Shown here: in pieces, positions 1 to 7,594 of the stretch
How the letters are laid out: the number at the start of each line of letters is the position of its first letter
Numbering within the stretch: position 1 is the first letter of the stretch
Source of the DNA: Flavobacteriales bacterium
GTDB taxonomy: Bacteria; Bacteroidota; Bacteroidia; Flavobacteriales; Flavobacteriaceae
DNA: 24,395 nucleotides
Direction: 5' to 3'
Assembly (NCBI GenBank): GCA_015494775.1
Contig: WGAP01000197.1
Location: 1-24,395 of the forward strand
Notes under the pieces: generated by a model
What the model was told of the DNA's origin: nothing
Seen by the model: the letters and a program-made list of their open reading frames with translations, nothing else
The model's database searches: none
Made by a program: the position numbers and the translations under genes

Positions 1-100
1 GCTCGATACGGGCTTGCCGGGTCGAAAAACGACATTGCAAGCGGTATTTGCATCCGCCCAAACCGAGCAAAATCACCAAAAACCAAAGTCCGCGTTTCAT
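1..100 (-). CDS. Putative lipoprotein, N-terminal fragment (cut by window edge)
   Basis: Reading leftwards from the ATG at 100, an open frame runs off the window after 33 codons. It begins MKRGLWFLVILLGLGGC, a short lipoprotein signal peptide: basic start, hydrophobic core, and a lipobox L-G-G-C with the cysteine at residue 17. The mature part seen (KYRLQCRFSTRQ) is too short to assign to a family. The ATG overlaps the TGA of the upstream PagL-like gene (ATGA), so the two are probably translationally coupled and co-transcribed. The product is expected to be lipid-anchored in the cell envelope. Function unknown. Confidence 0.6.
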   Translation of the reverse strand, partial: MKRGLWFLVILLGLGGCKYRLQCRFSTRQARIE

Positions 101-1215
101 CTTTTTCCGGTTTTTCCGAATTGATATTCCAAACCCAATTCCAGGGCTTCGGCACGGCTGAAACTGTGCAATTTGACGCCGTAAAGCACCCGCCAATGCC
201 GGCCCGCAAAAAAGCGCAATCCCAACCGGCTGTATGTCCGGCTCTCGAACCGGTAGGGGTAGTAAAAATAATACCCGAAACCCAAATCGATGCCGAATGT
301 TCCGAAATGAAATTCGTGTGCAGCATAAATGCCGGCCCGTTTAAAATCGGGTATTTTTTGCAATCCTTCTTCGGGATAGGTGTAGTAAATGTAGCGGATT
401 TGTTCGCGCAAAAAGTAGGAGACGAACAATTCGGCGGTGATGATAATCCGGTGGCGGAAGTTCAGGACACGCTCCACGCTCACGGCGGGAATAAAAAAAG
501 GATACACGCCGCTTCCCGTAAAATCCGATTGGTTAAAGCCGAAACGCATTCCGGCCGTCCAAAGCCATGTGCGCGGCGTTCGGGGCAGGCCGGCATCGCG
601 AAAACGATCCTTTACCGCCGGCATATAGGCCAGTCCGAAACTCAATCCCGGCAGGTTGGCGCCGAAATTGGGCGCCCGCAGGTTGCCGTTGGAATAATGA
701 TACACGGTAAAGGCCGTCCAAAGCCGCCAATTCCGGCCCAAAGGCGGCGCAAAAAGGTAAAAACCAGCATTGAAAGGAAAAAGCCAATGCGACCCGAACA
801 ACTGATTTTTGGTATTGTTGTGCGCATCGTAAGGATGCGTGTTGTAGGCCAATCCCATGCCCAGCCGGAAAATCCATTGCCAGCGTGCGGCGGGCGGGTT
901 CAGGTAAAACGAGCCGGTGGCATATATGCTGTAATTGCGGCCCAATTCGGGCTTGCGAAAATCGTGATACAGGAACAAAACACCGGCATCGAACAGGCCG
1001 TAACGTTGGCGTAGGGATTGCCGGACAAACAGCGGCCGCTGCCAACTCACCTGAAACGAATAAGGAACGGGCGTTTCAAAAAGGTAAGTGGTCCGGTAGC
1101 GGGCCAGGTTATAGCCCAGGTTAATGCCGGTTTCCCAACGGTCGAAATGCTGAGCTTGCACCTGCGAAGCCAACACAAGCCAAGCCGTCATCATCAAAGC
1201 CCGGTATCGTTTCAC
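97..1215 (-). CDS. PagL-like outer-membrane lipid A deacylase / acyloxyacyl hydrolase family protein
   Basis: This is a predicted outer-membrane beta-barrel esterase of the PagL type, a family that removes the 3-O acyl chain of lipid A. The key evidence is YHYSNGN near residues 171-177 of the protein counted from the GTG start. It matches the family's H-x-S-N catalytic motif and is followed by a PNFGxNLPG stretch typical of the family. The Glu of the triad could not be placed with confidence. The C-terminal half alternates aromatic strands. At about 370 aa it is much longer than Pseudomonas PagL (about 150-170 aa). The frame is open back to 1320, but that extension lies in a repeat. GTG at 1215 gives MKRYRALMMTAWLVLASQVQA|Q split as a good signal peptide and sits about 18 nt after the predicted transcription start. 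ATG at 1194 is an alternative. Its stop overlaps the next gene's start. Confidence 0.7.
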   Translation of the reverse strand: MKRYRALMMTAWLVLASQVQAQHFDRWETGINLGYNLARYRTTYLFETPVPYSFQVSWQRPLFVRQSLRQRYGLFDAGVLFLYHDFRKPELGRNYSIYATGSFYLNPPAARWQWIFRLGMGLAYNTHPYDAHNNTKNQLFGSHWLFPFNAGFYLFAPPLGRNWRLWTAFTVYHYSNGNLRAPNFGANLPGLSFGLAYMPAVKDRFRDAGLPRTPRTWLWTAGMRFGFNQSDFTGSGVYPFFIPAVSVERVLNFRHRIIITAELFVSYFLREQIRYIYYTYPEEGLQKIPDFKRAGIYAAHEFHFGTFGIDLGFGYYFYYPYRFESRTYSRLGLRFFAGRHWRVLYGVKLHSFSRAEALELGLEYQFGKTGKR

Positions 1216-1239
1216 CAATGCGCGGTTTATCGAGGTGTT

Positions 1240-1247
1240 CAAAGTTA
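1240..1247 (-). promoter_or_regulatory. Candidate -7 promoter element for the PagL-like gene
   Basis: On the minus strand the sequence is TAACTTTG, a perfect match to the Bacteroidota -7 consensus TAnnTTTG. No TTTG lies 19-21 bp upstream, so the -33 box is weak or absent. Its position fits the GTG start at 1215. Confidence 0.35.
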
Positions 1248-1262
1248 ACAAAGAAAGTTTTA

Positions 1263-1499
1263 TTTGGGCGCCCCGGCGCACAAGTTCACGCATCGGCGGT
1301 TGCTTCAAGCGGCGGAGCACTTTCGCACCCGCCGGCGTTCACTTGGCGCCGTCGCGTGCTCCGCTCCTATCTTGCTTGCATCCGGCGGTTTTTGTAAGGC
1401 CGGCGTCGTGGTCTCTTGCGCTGCGAGCCCCCGCCGCCGGCACAAAACATTCGCCGGCTGCCGCGCAAGGATACCGCTACGCCCGCTGGCGCAAGGATA
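1263..1499 (-). repeat. Intergenic repeat module C, degenerate copy C1
   Basis: Read on the minus strand, 1263-1345 closely matches the right end of the copy at 20165-20256. The shared features are GTGAACGCCGGCGGGTGCG, then GCTCCGCCGCTTGAAGCA, then GATGCGTGAAC, ending in GGGCGCCCAAA. Beyond that the head is diverged (only TAGGAGCGG recalls GATGGGAGCGG). The rest, to 1499, is GC-rich and carries two direct 11-mers, GCGCAAGGATA, at 1463-1473 and 1489-1499. The frame of the PagL-like gene runs openly into this module, but this is probably fortuitous. Confidence 0.65.
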
Positions 1500-1588
1500 G
1501 GTCGCTGAGTGATTTTGCGTAGCAAAAATTGTATCGAAGCGACCGGAACAAATGGCGGTGCCTTCGATACACTGTGCCTTCTGCACAG
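1500..1588 (-). repeat. Structured repeat module B, copy B1
   Basis: This is inverted relative to the copies at 19714-19891. It contains an outer stem GGTCGC (1500-1505) / GCGACC (1539-1544) enclosing an ATTTTGC/GCAAAAAT hairpin. A second inverted pair is GTATCGAAG (1531-1539) / CTTCGATAC (1562-1570), and a terminal hairpin is CTGTGC (1572-1577) / GCACAG (1583-1588). Apart from one missing A in the inner hairpin it is nearly identical to 19802-19891. It could form hairpins in DNA or RNA. Confidence 0.75.
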
Positions 1589-1623
1589 CACTCAGACGCC
1601 GGCTTTTTTCACACGGTAAATTG

Positions 1624-1660
1624 CGCTCGAATAATGAACACCGAACAATCGAACGCTGGT
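1624..1660 (-). repeat. Short repeat module A, copy A1
   Basis: On the minus strand this reads CAGCGTTCGATTGTTCGG followed by TGTTCATTATTCGAGCG. The same roughly 37-bp word occurs at 19621-19657 and 19967-20004 with a few substitutions. In all three loci it sits on the same side of module B or C, so the modules form compound units. Confidence 0.65.
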
Positions 1661-1727
1661 TTGAGTTTTGCCCTCTCCTACTGCAAACATTAAAAGAAAG
1701 TTGCCTTTCTATCTTTGCCTTAAAAAA

Positions 1728-2363
1728 TCAAAATCTCCAACCCAGCAATAACTCCGCATATAATCCGTAGTAACCGTAACGGGATAGATACAAACTGCTT
1801 AACCCCAATTTCAAATCAAATCCGTTTTTAGTAACATAGTTAATCCCAAAGGGAACCCGAATCTGAAAATCATCGTCCAGCGTTCCAAAACTTAATCCGG
1901 CATATCCTTTTAATTTGCCGGGATTCTTGGGATTGAAATAGTATTTTAATCCGAGCGTAAAACCTCCCCCATCCTGCTCGACATCAACCATTCCGGCCAT
2001 TTCCAAATTAAATCCCGGTGAAATAAAATAGTCCGCTTGAATTTTATAAAATGCCGATTCCGAATCAAGCCCCATCATCAATCCTGCATCGACCCCGAAT
2101 CTTTTTTTTATTCTAATCAAATCCGGCGTAATGTCCATTACCTCTCCGTTACGAAAAATAATTCTTTTTATCTTATTGGTTCTTAAAACAATAACAGGGC
2201 TGTCGTTGGTGTTGGCAAATTTATATTTAACGGTTAAATCCGATTTTTCTATCACATAAGCATTGATTACAGTACCATTTTTAAGAATAATCTTGTCCTG
2301 TGCCTTTATGTTTTGAAACAGAATCAATACGCCTAATGTCAATAAAAATTTTATCGTTCTCAT
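1728..2363 (-). CDS. Exported beta-strand-rich hypothetical protein
   Basis: The 211-aa protein starts with MRTIKFLLTLGVLILFQNIKAQ split as signal peptide plus mature Q-D, with cleavage probably after the A of IKA. Residues about 23-80 (DKIILKNG, then VLRTNKIKRI and IFRNGEVMD) resemble a small N-terminal domain common in secreted Bacteroidota proteins of unknown function. The second half is a series of amphipathic strands with glycine/aromatic alternation ending in LLLGWRF, a C-terminal aromatic typical of outer-membrane barrels. It is preceded by a strong promoter and has its own transcription unit. The specific function is not recognisable. An outer-membrane or periplasmic location is inferred. 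Confidence 0.65.
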   Translation of the reverse strand: MRTIKFLLTLGVLILFQNIKAQDKIILKNGTVINAYVIEKSDLTVKYKFANTNDSPVIVLRTNKIKRIIFRNGEVMDITPDLIRIKKRFGVDAGLMMGLDSESAFYKIQADYFISPGFNLEMAGMVDVEQDGGGFTLGLKYYFNPKNPGKLKGYAGLSFGTLDDDFQIRVPFGINYVTKNGFDLKLGLSSLYLSRYGYYGLYAELLLGWRF

Positions 2364-2391
2364 AATGTCGGATTTATTACTTGGTATAGTG

Positions 2392-2422
2392 CAAATATAA
2401 TAAAAAATTCAACTTATCCAAA
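2392..2422 (-). promoter_or_regulatory. Bacteroidota-type promoter (-33 TTTG, 19 bp, -7 TATATTTG)
   Basis: On the minus strand TTTG (2419-2422) is followed by exactly 19 bp and then TATATTTG (2392-2399), which is the canonical Bacteroidota primary-sigma promoter layout. It reads into the exported protein starting at 2363, leaving an untranslated leader of about 20 nt. Confidence 0.65.
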
Positions 2423-2887
2423 AAAAGGATCAAAGCGCCTAAAAAAGGATAGTGAATTCACGGATGGTACCGGCAAAAACGGATTCCCGAAGCATCCGAA
2501 GCAAGACAAGCGCCGCCGCTTGCAAGGCGCGACGGCTTGCGGAGCAATTTTATAAAAATAGAATTGAATATGATATTTGTCATAAATATAGAAGTCAAAT
2601 AAACGATAGAACAATCCTAAACTTTTATCAAAATACGCGGATTATTGCATTGAATAAAAAGATATTTTCCTTTTAATTTGTTTTTTATCAATTACTTATA
2701 AACTTATCTGAAAGCAAAAAATCCCTTTTTATGCACAAGAACACGACTTTATTTGTAGAAATGAATAAAAATAGTTTGAATACTGATAGTTGTCATAAAT
2801 ATTAAATCCCAAAATCCGGGATTTTCACCAAGTCAGTTTCCAACAAAGGACTTCCTTGTATTTTACCCGCATCAAAAATCGATTGCC
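2423..2887. other. Gene-free interval with a direct repeat and small palindromes
   Basis: No convincing gene is present. A GC-rich patch (2441-2545) with a CAAGCG/CGCTTG hairpin at 2508-2523 stands in otherwise AT-rich DNA. An imperfect 37-bp direct repeat occurs at 2554-2590 and 2767-2804, sharing the core TTGTCATAAATAT. An inverted pair AAATCCC (2804-2810) / GGGATTT (2818-2824) lies about 65 bp before the operon starting at 2888. These could be control sites for that operon, but no clear -7/-33 promoter was found there. Confidence 0.45.
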
Positions 2888-3016
2888 ATGGAAAATATGT
2901 TCACTTCACCCGGTCATTCGTGGGAAAAATGGGAAACCAAATTGGTGGTGTACAGCATCCTGGCCGGCATTGCCGGATTGCTCGTTTTGGGTTGGTTCCT
3001 AAACGTATGGGGATGA
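2888..3016 (+). CDS. Small single-span membrane protein (42 aa), unrecognised
   Basis: The ATG at 2888 opens a 42-codon frame starting MENMFTSPGHSWEKWETK. A single hydrophobic segment follows (roughly residues 19-40, LVVYSILAGIAGLLVLGWFL) and the protein ends NVWG. Its TGA overlaps the ATG of the next frame (ATGA at 3013-3016), a classic coupling junction. The 80-aa frame and the YeiH-family transporter follow at once, so it is probably a small accessory subunit or regulator in that operon. It matches no family I recognise. The support is the coupling and the membrane-protein composition. Confidence 0.5.
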   Translation: MENMFTSPGHSWEKWETKLVVYSILAGIAGLLVLGWFLNVWG

Positions 3017-3255
3017 TACGGCGCGAAGCACTGATCGGTTTTGCCCACGGGCAATGGACCGCCCGCTTGGATGAACAAAGGTTTTACGCATCCGAATGGA
3101 AGGCGTTGCGGGAACAACTTGTTCGATTTTGCCGGCAAAATGGTGCCGGACAAGCCGTGCGCATTTATCTGCGTTTCGACATGCGGGATATTCCGCGTTG
3201 GTTTCATCAGTATCAAACTCATTATTTCAACGAAATTATCGAACTAAAAGCATAA
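3013..3255 (+). CDS. Small hypothetical protein (80 aa) in the yeiH operon
   Basis: The frame starting MIRREALIGFAHGQW overlaps the preceding stop by 4 nt and ends 6 nt before the transporter ATG. The product is soluble-looking, basic and aromatic-rich (WTARLDEQRFYASEW, then VRIYLRFDMRD), with a likely alpha-beta fold. An upstream in-frame ATG at 2920 exists, but it would overlap the 42-aa gene for almost 100 nt, so the coupled ATG at 3013 is preferred. No family was recognised. Position suggests a role tied to the transporter. Confidence 0.55.
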   Translation: MIRREALIGFAHGQWTARLDEQRFYASEWKALREQLVRFCRQNGAGQAVRIYLRFDMRDIPRWFHQYQTHYFNEIIELKA

Positions 3256-3261
3256 AAAACT

Positions 3262-4773
3262 ATGGAAGCGAATACTACGCAAGTCAACCGCAAATGGTAC
3301 AGCGGCATGTTGCGCACCGAAGATTGGTGGGCCGCTTGGTTGGGGATTTTTCTTTTTGTCCTGGGTATGTTGCACATTTTCCACATCGACGCAGTGGGTT
3401 GGATGATCAAACCCAAGCACTGGGAACTGACCGATTTGATGCATCATTTTTCCTGGGCCAAACTCCTTAAAACTTCATCCAAAACCTATGCAAACTGGCA
3501 TCCGCTGGCGGCCTTGTTGTTTTCCTACATCGCCCTGCTGTTGATGACCACCGCGGGGGCCTATTTTCAGGGCTGGAACCTGCGTAAATTCGTAAGCGGA
3601 TTTACGACGGTCTTTTTCCTGACGGTATTTACCTGGATTTTGGGCTACGAAGCGCATATTTCGGCCGTGGATGCCACGGTGAAGGGGCACAATTGGTATC
3701 GCGAATTCGGTTTGAGCTGGGGCTTGCAGTTGGGCGGTGCATCCTTTATCATCGCCTTGGCCGTCGGCTTGCTCATCGGTAATTTTTTCAAGGGCTGGGC
3801 AAGCCAATTGGCCGAAGCGGCCAAGCCCGAATGGTTTATCAAAACGGCCATTGTGCTTTTGGGCGCCAAAATGGGAATTATGGCCATGAAAGCGGCCGGA
3901 TTTACCAAGGATTTGGCCTTGGCCGGCGCCGCCGCTGCCTTTGTGGCCTATTTGCTCATCTGGCCCGTCGTTTACTTCATTGCCCGCAAATATTTCGGGC
4001 TTAACCGCGAGTCGGCGGCAGTGTTGTCGTCGGGCATATCCATTTGCGGCGTGTCGGCATCCATTGCCACGGCCGGGGCCGTGCGGGCCAAGCCCTTGAT
4101 TCCGGTGGCCGTGTCGGGACTTATCGTGGTGTTTGCCCTGTTGGAATTGGTGGTCTTACCGCCGGCCTACGTCAAAATGGCGCCCGCTCAACCCATCGTC
4201 AACGGCGCAGCCATGGGAATGACCGTCAAAACCGACGGTGCCGATGCGGCCGCGGGGGCCATTCTGGACGACCTGCACCGCGTACAACATCTGCGCCAAA
4301 CCGGCGAAAAGTGGGAAGAAGGATGGATACTCAGCGCCGCCATCCTGACCAAAATTTGGATTGACATTTTCATCGGTATCTGGGCCTTTGTGCTTACCTT
4401 GGTGTGGATGCGCAATGTGGACAACCACGGAGTCAAAAAGAAACTGCCGGCAAGCGAGATTTGGCATCGTTTTCCCAAATTCGTTTTGGCCTATTTGCTG
4501 GTGTGGTTTGTTTTGATGTTTGTCATGAAATTCCTGCCCGATATCCTTCCCGCGGTGAAGGAAGGAGCCCATTTGGTACAAGGAAGCTACCGCAAATTCC
4601 TGTTTATGCTCACCTTCCTGACCATCGGATTGATTACGGATTTTTCCAAACTGCGCGGCATGGGACGCATGGCCCTGCTCTACGGGTTGGCCTTGTTTGT
4701 GATTATCGCTCCTTTGGCTTACCTTGTGGCCTGGATTTTCCACCACAGCATGTTGCCGCCCGTGGCGGACTAG
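3262..4773 (+). CDS. YeiH-family putative sulfate exporter
   Basis: This is a polytopic inner-membrane protein of the YeiH / Cons_hypoth698 family (putative sulfate or sulfite export). Family-like segments include ILLGAKMGIMAMKAAG split across residues about 192-213, the central SAAVLSSGISICGVSAS with SIATAGAVRAKP, and repeated Gly-rich spans. At 503 aa it is much longer than E. coli YeiH (about 350 aa). The extra length is an N-terminal pair of membrane segments before residue ~150 and a charged loop around residues 310-355. It is preceded by two coupled small genes and followed 9 nt later by the L-2-hydroxyglutarate oxidase gene, so all four are likely one operon. The transported substrate is inferred from the family name only. 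Confidence 0.8.
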   Translation: MEANTTQVNRKWYSGMLRTEDWWAAWLGIFLFVLGMLHIFHIDAVGWMIKPKHWELTDLMHHFSWAKLLKTSSKTYANWHPLAALLFSYIALLLMTTAGAYFQGWNLRKFVSGFTTVFFLTVFTWILGYEAHISAVDATVKGHNWYREFGLSWGLQLGGASFIIALAVGLLIGNFFKGWASQLAEAAKPEWFIKTAIVLLGAKMGIMAMKAAGFTKDLALAGAAAAFVAYLLIWPVVYFIARKYFGLNRESAAVLSSGISICGVSASIATAGAVRAKPLIPVAVSGLIVVFALLELVVLPPAYVKMAPAQPIVNGAAMGMTVKTDGADAAAGAILDDLHRVQHLRQTGEKWEEGWILSAAILTKIWIDIFIGIWAFVLTLVWMRNVDNHGVKKKLPASEIWHRFPKFVLAYLLVWFVLMFVMKFLPDILPAVKEGAHLVQGSYRKFLFMLTFLTIGLITDFSKLRGMGRMALLYGLALFVIIAPLAYLVAWIFHHSMLPPVAD

Positions 4774-4782
4774 GAAACAGTC

Positions 4783-5955
4783 ATGAAACAATATGATTTT
4801 GCCGTAGCCGGTGCCGGAATTGTAGGCCTGGCTACGGCTTACCGCTTGCTAAAAACACACGCCGGCGCACGCATCCTGGTGCTGGACAAGGAAGCCCGCC
4901 CCGGCCTGCATCAAACCGGCCGCAACAGCGGAGTTATCCACTCGGGCATTTACTATCGGCCGGGCAGCGCCAAAGCCCGCAATTGCATCGAAGGTTACCG
5001 CCTGATGTTGGATTTCCTGGAAAAAACCGGTATTCCATACCGCTTGTCAGGCAAATTGATTGTGGCCACCGATGCGGACGAAGAAGAACGGCTCGAAGAA
5101 CTGTACCGCAACGGTTTGGAAAACGGACTGGAAAAAATCCGCCTGCTCACAGGGGGGCAAATCGGGAATTACGAACCGCACATCCGGGGACGTGCGGCCC
5201 TGTTAGTACCCTATACGGGCATTACGGATTACCGTAGCGTGGCCCGCGCCCTGGCCGAAAAAATACGCTCAAAGGGCGGAGAAATAATGACTTCAACGCG
5301 GGTGAACCGCATCGTTCCCGGTCAGGTGCCCGAACTACACACATCCCGCGGAAAAATCAAAGCCGGCCGTGTGGTGGTGGCCGCAGGGCTGCAATCCGAC
5401 CGGCTTTGGGGCGGAAAAACATTTCGTATAATCCCCTTCCGCGGAGAATACTATTTTATCCGTCCGCCCAAGGACAAACTTATCCGTAGTATGGTCTATC
5501 CCGTACCCGACCCGCGTTATCCTTTCCTGGGCATTCACCTGACGCACCACATCGACGGGCGGGTAAGTGCCGGCCCTTCGGCCGTGCTCGCGCCCGGACG
5601 CGAGGCCTACGGTAAATACGAATGGAACCTAAATGACTTGGCCGGCATCCTTGGCTTTGCGGGCTTTTGGCGAATGGGCCTGAAAAACCGGCGAGCCGGA
5701 TGGGCGGAAATCCGGCGGTGGCTGAGCAAACGGGCCTTTTTGCGCGCCGCTCGTAAATTCCTTCCACAACTGGAATTGAATGACCTTACGGGCTATCATG
5801 CGGGCATCCGCGCGCAATTGGTGGACAGGCAAGGCCGCTTGGTGGATGATTTTGTTTTCCGCCGCCGCGAAAACGTGCTTTATGTACTCAACGCTCCTTC
5901 GCCCGCGGCCACAGCTTCGCTGTCCATCGGACGGCATATTGTCGAAAATATTTAA
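4783..5955 (+). CDS. lhgO: L-2-hydroxyglutarate oxidase (FAD-dependent)
   Basis: The enzyme oxidises L-2-hydroxyglutarate to 2-oxoglutarate and passes electrons on through FAD. The N-terminal Rossmann motif G-A-G-I-V-G is at residues 10-15. It is followed by the acidic ribose-binding region (VLDKEARPG) and the LhgO signature QTGRNSGVIHSGIYY with PGSAKARNC. The C-terminal YHAGIRAQLVD and FVFRRRENVLYVLNAPSPAA also match the family. Length (390 aa) is normal for LhgO (about 390-425). It starts 9 nt after the transporter stop, so it is probably co-transcribed. Other DAO-family oxidases are the only serious alternative. Confidence 0.85.
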   Translation: MKQYDFAVAGAGIVGLATAYRLLKTHAGARILVLDKEARPGLHQTGRNSGVIHSGIYYRPGSAKARNCIEGYRLMLDFLEKTGIPYRLSGKLIVATDADEEERLEELYRNGLENGLEKIRLLTGGQIGNYEPHIRGRAALLVPYTGITDYRSVARALAEKIRSKGGEIMTSTRVNRIVPGQVPELHTSRGKIKAGRVVVAAGLQSDRLWGGKTFRIIPFRGEYYFIRPPKDKLIRSMVYPVPDPRYPFLGIHLTHHIDGRVSAGPSAVLAPGREAYGKYEWNLNDLAGILGFAGFWRMGLKNRRAGWAEIRRWLSKRAFLRAARKFLPQLELNDLTGYHAGIRAQLVDRQGRLVDDFVFRRRENVLYVLNAPSPAATASLSIGRHIVENI

Positions 5956-5985
5956 TCGGAACGATATTTTCCGGGCAAAATTCCT

Positions 5986-5993
5986 TACATTTG
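5986..5993 (+). promoter_or_regulatory. Candidate -7 promoter element for pepD
   Basis: TACATTTG matches TAnnTTTG perfectly and lies 26 nt before the pepD ATG. No exact TTTG is present at 19-21 bp upstream (only an A/T-rich GATATTTT), so the -33 box is weak. Confidence 0.4.
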
Positions 5994-6019
5994 GATAAAT
6001 CCGAAAAAACAAAAAACCA

Positions 6020-7498
6020 ATGAATGCTCACAACGATATGCACGAACGCATCGCCCGTTTGGATCCCGAAATCCTGTGGCGCAATTTTGTCCGTTTCAAC
6101 GCTGTTCCGCGGCCTTCGAAAAAGGAACAAAAGGCCATTGAATATGTAGAAAACTTCGGCAAACGATTGGGATTGGAAACCATCCGCGACAAGGCCGGCA
6201 ACGTGATCATCCGCAAACCGGCTACGCCGGGCATGGAAAACCGCGAAACGGTCGTCCTGCAAGCCCATGTGGACATGGTGCCGCAGAAAAACAAAGGCGT
6301 GGAACACGATTTCGAACGCGAAGGCATCAAAATGCTTATCGACGGCGATTGGGTTACGGCCGACGGCACCACCCTGGGCGCCGACAACGGCATCGGTGTG
6401 GCCGCCATCTTGGCCCTTTTGGAGTCCAAGGATATTCCGCATCCGCCGCTCGAAGCCCTGTTTACCTTCGACGAAGAAACGGGTATGACCGGCGCCCACC
6501 TGTTGGAACCGGGCCTGCTCAAAGGTAAAATTATGCTCAACCTGGACACCGAAAACGATACCGAATTGGACATCGGTTGTGCCGGCGGCATCGATGTAAC
6601 CGCCACGGGAACTTATCGCCTTACGGCGCCCATGGCCGGGGGCAAGGCCTACCATCTTTTTGTCAAAGGACTTACGGGCGGGCATTCGGGCATGGACATT
6701 CATCTCTATCGCGGCAATGCCAACAAGATTATGAACCGCTTGCTTTATCTTGTCCTGAACCGGGGCGCACAAATCGCCTACGTACGCGGGGGCGGGTTGC
6801 GCAATGCCATCCCGCGCGAAAGCGAAGCCCTGGTGGTTTTACCCGCCGATAAGGCCGATGAAATTCGGGAAAAATTGAACCGCTTGGTGGCCGACATCAA
6901 GCACGAACAAAAAAAACAAGACCCCGACCTGCAAATCCTTATCAACGAGGACAAAATGCCCGGACAAGTGATGCACGACGACGATGCCCGGGCCTTGGTA
7001 CGCGCGGTTTACGGCGCTCATAACGGCGTTTACCGAATGAGTCCCGATATTCTGGATTTGGTGGAAACTTCCAACAATGTGGCGCAAGTGCGTGCCGAAG
7101 ACGGAAAAATCACCATTGGCAACCTGACACGTTCGTCGGTGGAAAGCACCAAGCACGATTTGGTCAATGCCCTGACAAGCGTTTTCAACCTGGCCGGATA
7201 CGAGGTACAAACGGCCGGCGATTATCCGGGATGGGAGCCCGACCCCGATTCACCCATCCTGGGGTTGATGAAGGATTTGTATGTCAAACTGTTCGACGAA
7301 CAACCGCAAGTGGAGGCCTGCCATGCGGGCCTGGAATGCGGTATTTTGAAGTCGAAATATCCGCAATTGGACGTGATTTCGTTCGGGCCTACCATTGAGG
7401 GTGCCCATTCGCCCGACGAACGGGTCAACATTGCATCGGTACGGAAATTCTGGAACTATCTGTTGGAAACACTGCGTAATATTCCCGAGCGGAAGTAG
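6020..7498 (+). CDS. pepD: Aminoacyl-histidine dipeptidase (M20C zinc peptidase)
   Basis: This cytosolic di-zinc dipeptidase cleaves Xaa-His (carnosine-type) and other dipeptides. Visible M20C motifs are QAHVDMVPQK (zinc ligand H83, catalytic D85), TTLGADNGIG (bridging D122), TFDEETGMTG (catalytic E152/E153), LNLDTEND (D175), the dimerisation-domain GLTGGHSGMDIH, and the C-terminal IEGAHSPDERV (H463). Length (492 aa) matches E. coli PepD (485 aa). The start used is MNAHNDMHERI; M7 is an alternative, and the promoter position suits either. Expected to act alone. Confidence 0.9.
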   Translation: MNAHNDMHERIARLDPEILWRNFVRFNAVPRPSKKEQKAIEYVENFGKRLGLETIRDKAGNVIIRKPATPGMENRETVVLQAHVDMVPQKNKGVEHDFEREGIKMLIDGDWVTADGTTLGADNGIGVAAILALLESKDIPHPPLEALFTFDEETGMTGAHLLEPGLLKGKIMLNLDTENDTELDIGCAGGIDVTATGTYRLTAPMAGGKAYHLFVKGLTGGHSGMDIHLYRGNANKIMNRLLYLVLNRGAQIAYVRGGGLRNAIPRESEALVVLPADKADEIREKLNRLVADIKHEQKKQDPDLQILINEDKMPGQVMHDDDARALVRAVYGAHNGVYRMSPDILDLVETSNNVAQVRAEDGKITIGNLTRSSVESTKHDLVNALTSVFNLAGYEVQTAGDYPGWEPDPDSPILGLMKDLYVKLFDEQPQVEACHAGLECGILKSKYPQLDVISFGPTIEGAHSPDERVNIASVRKFWNYLLETLRNIPERK

Positions 7499-7594
7499 TT
7501 TTTCGGGCGACCGGGGCGGATGTATTGAAATTGTTGTACGGCACTGCATTCAAAGTGGTGGCCGTCGAGAAACATAAATTCAAAAAACACACGC

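Noticed and set aside
2452..2676. 74-aa plus-strand frame in the intergenic gap
   Set aside because: It spans an abrupt change of composition, has no ribosome site, and shows no fold; half of it comes from the GC-rich patch.
5888..6772. Minus-strand 294-aa open frame antisense to pepD
   Set aside because: It overlaps the metal-binding core of pepD, has no motif, and is a by-product of its codon use.
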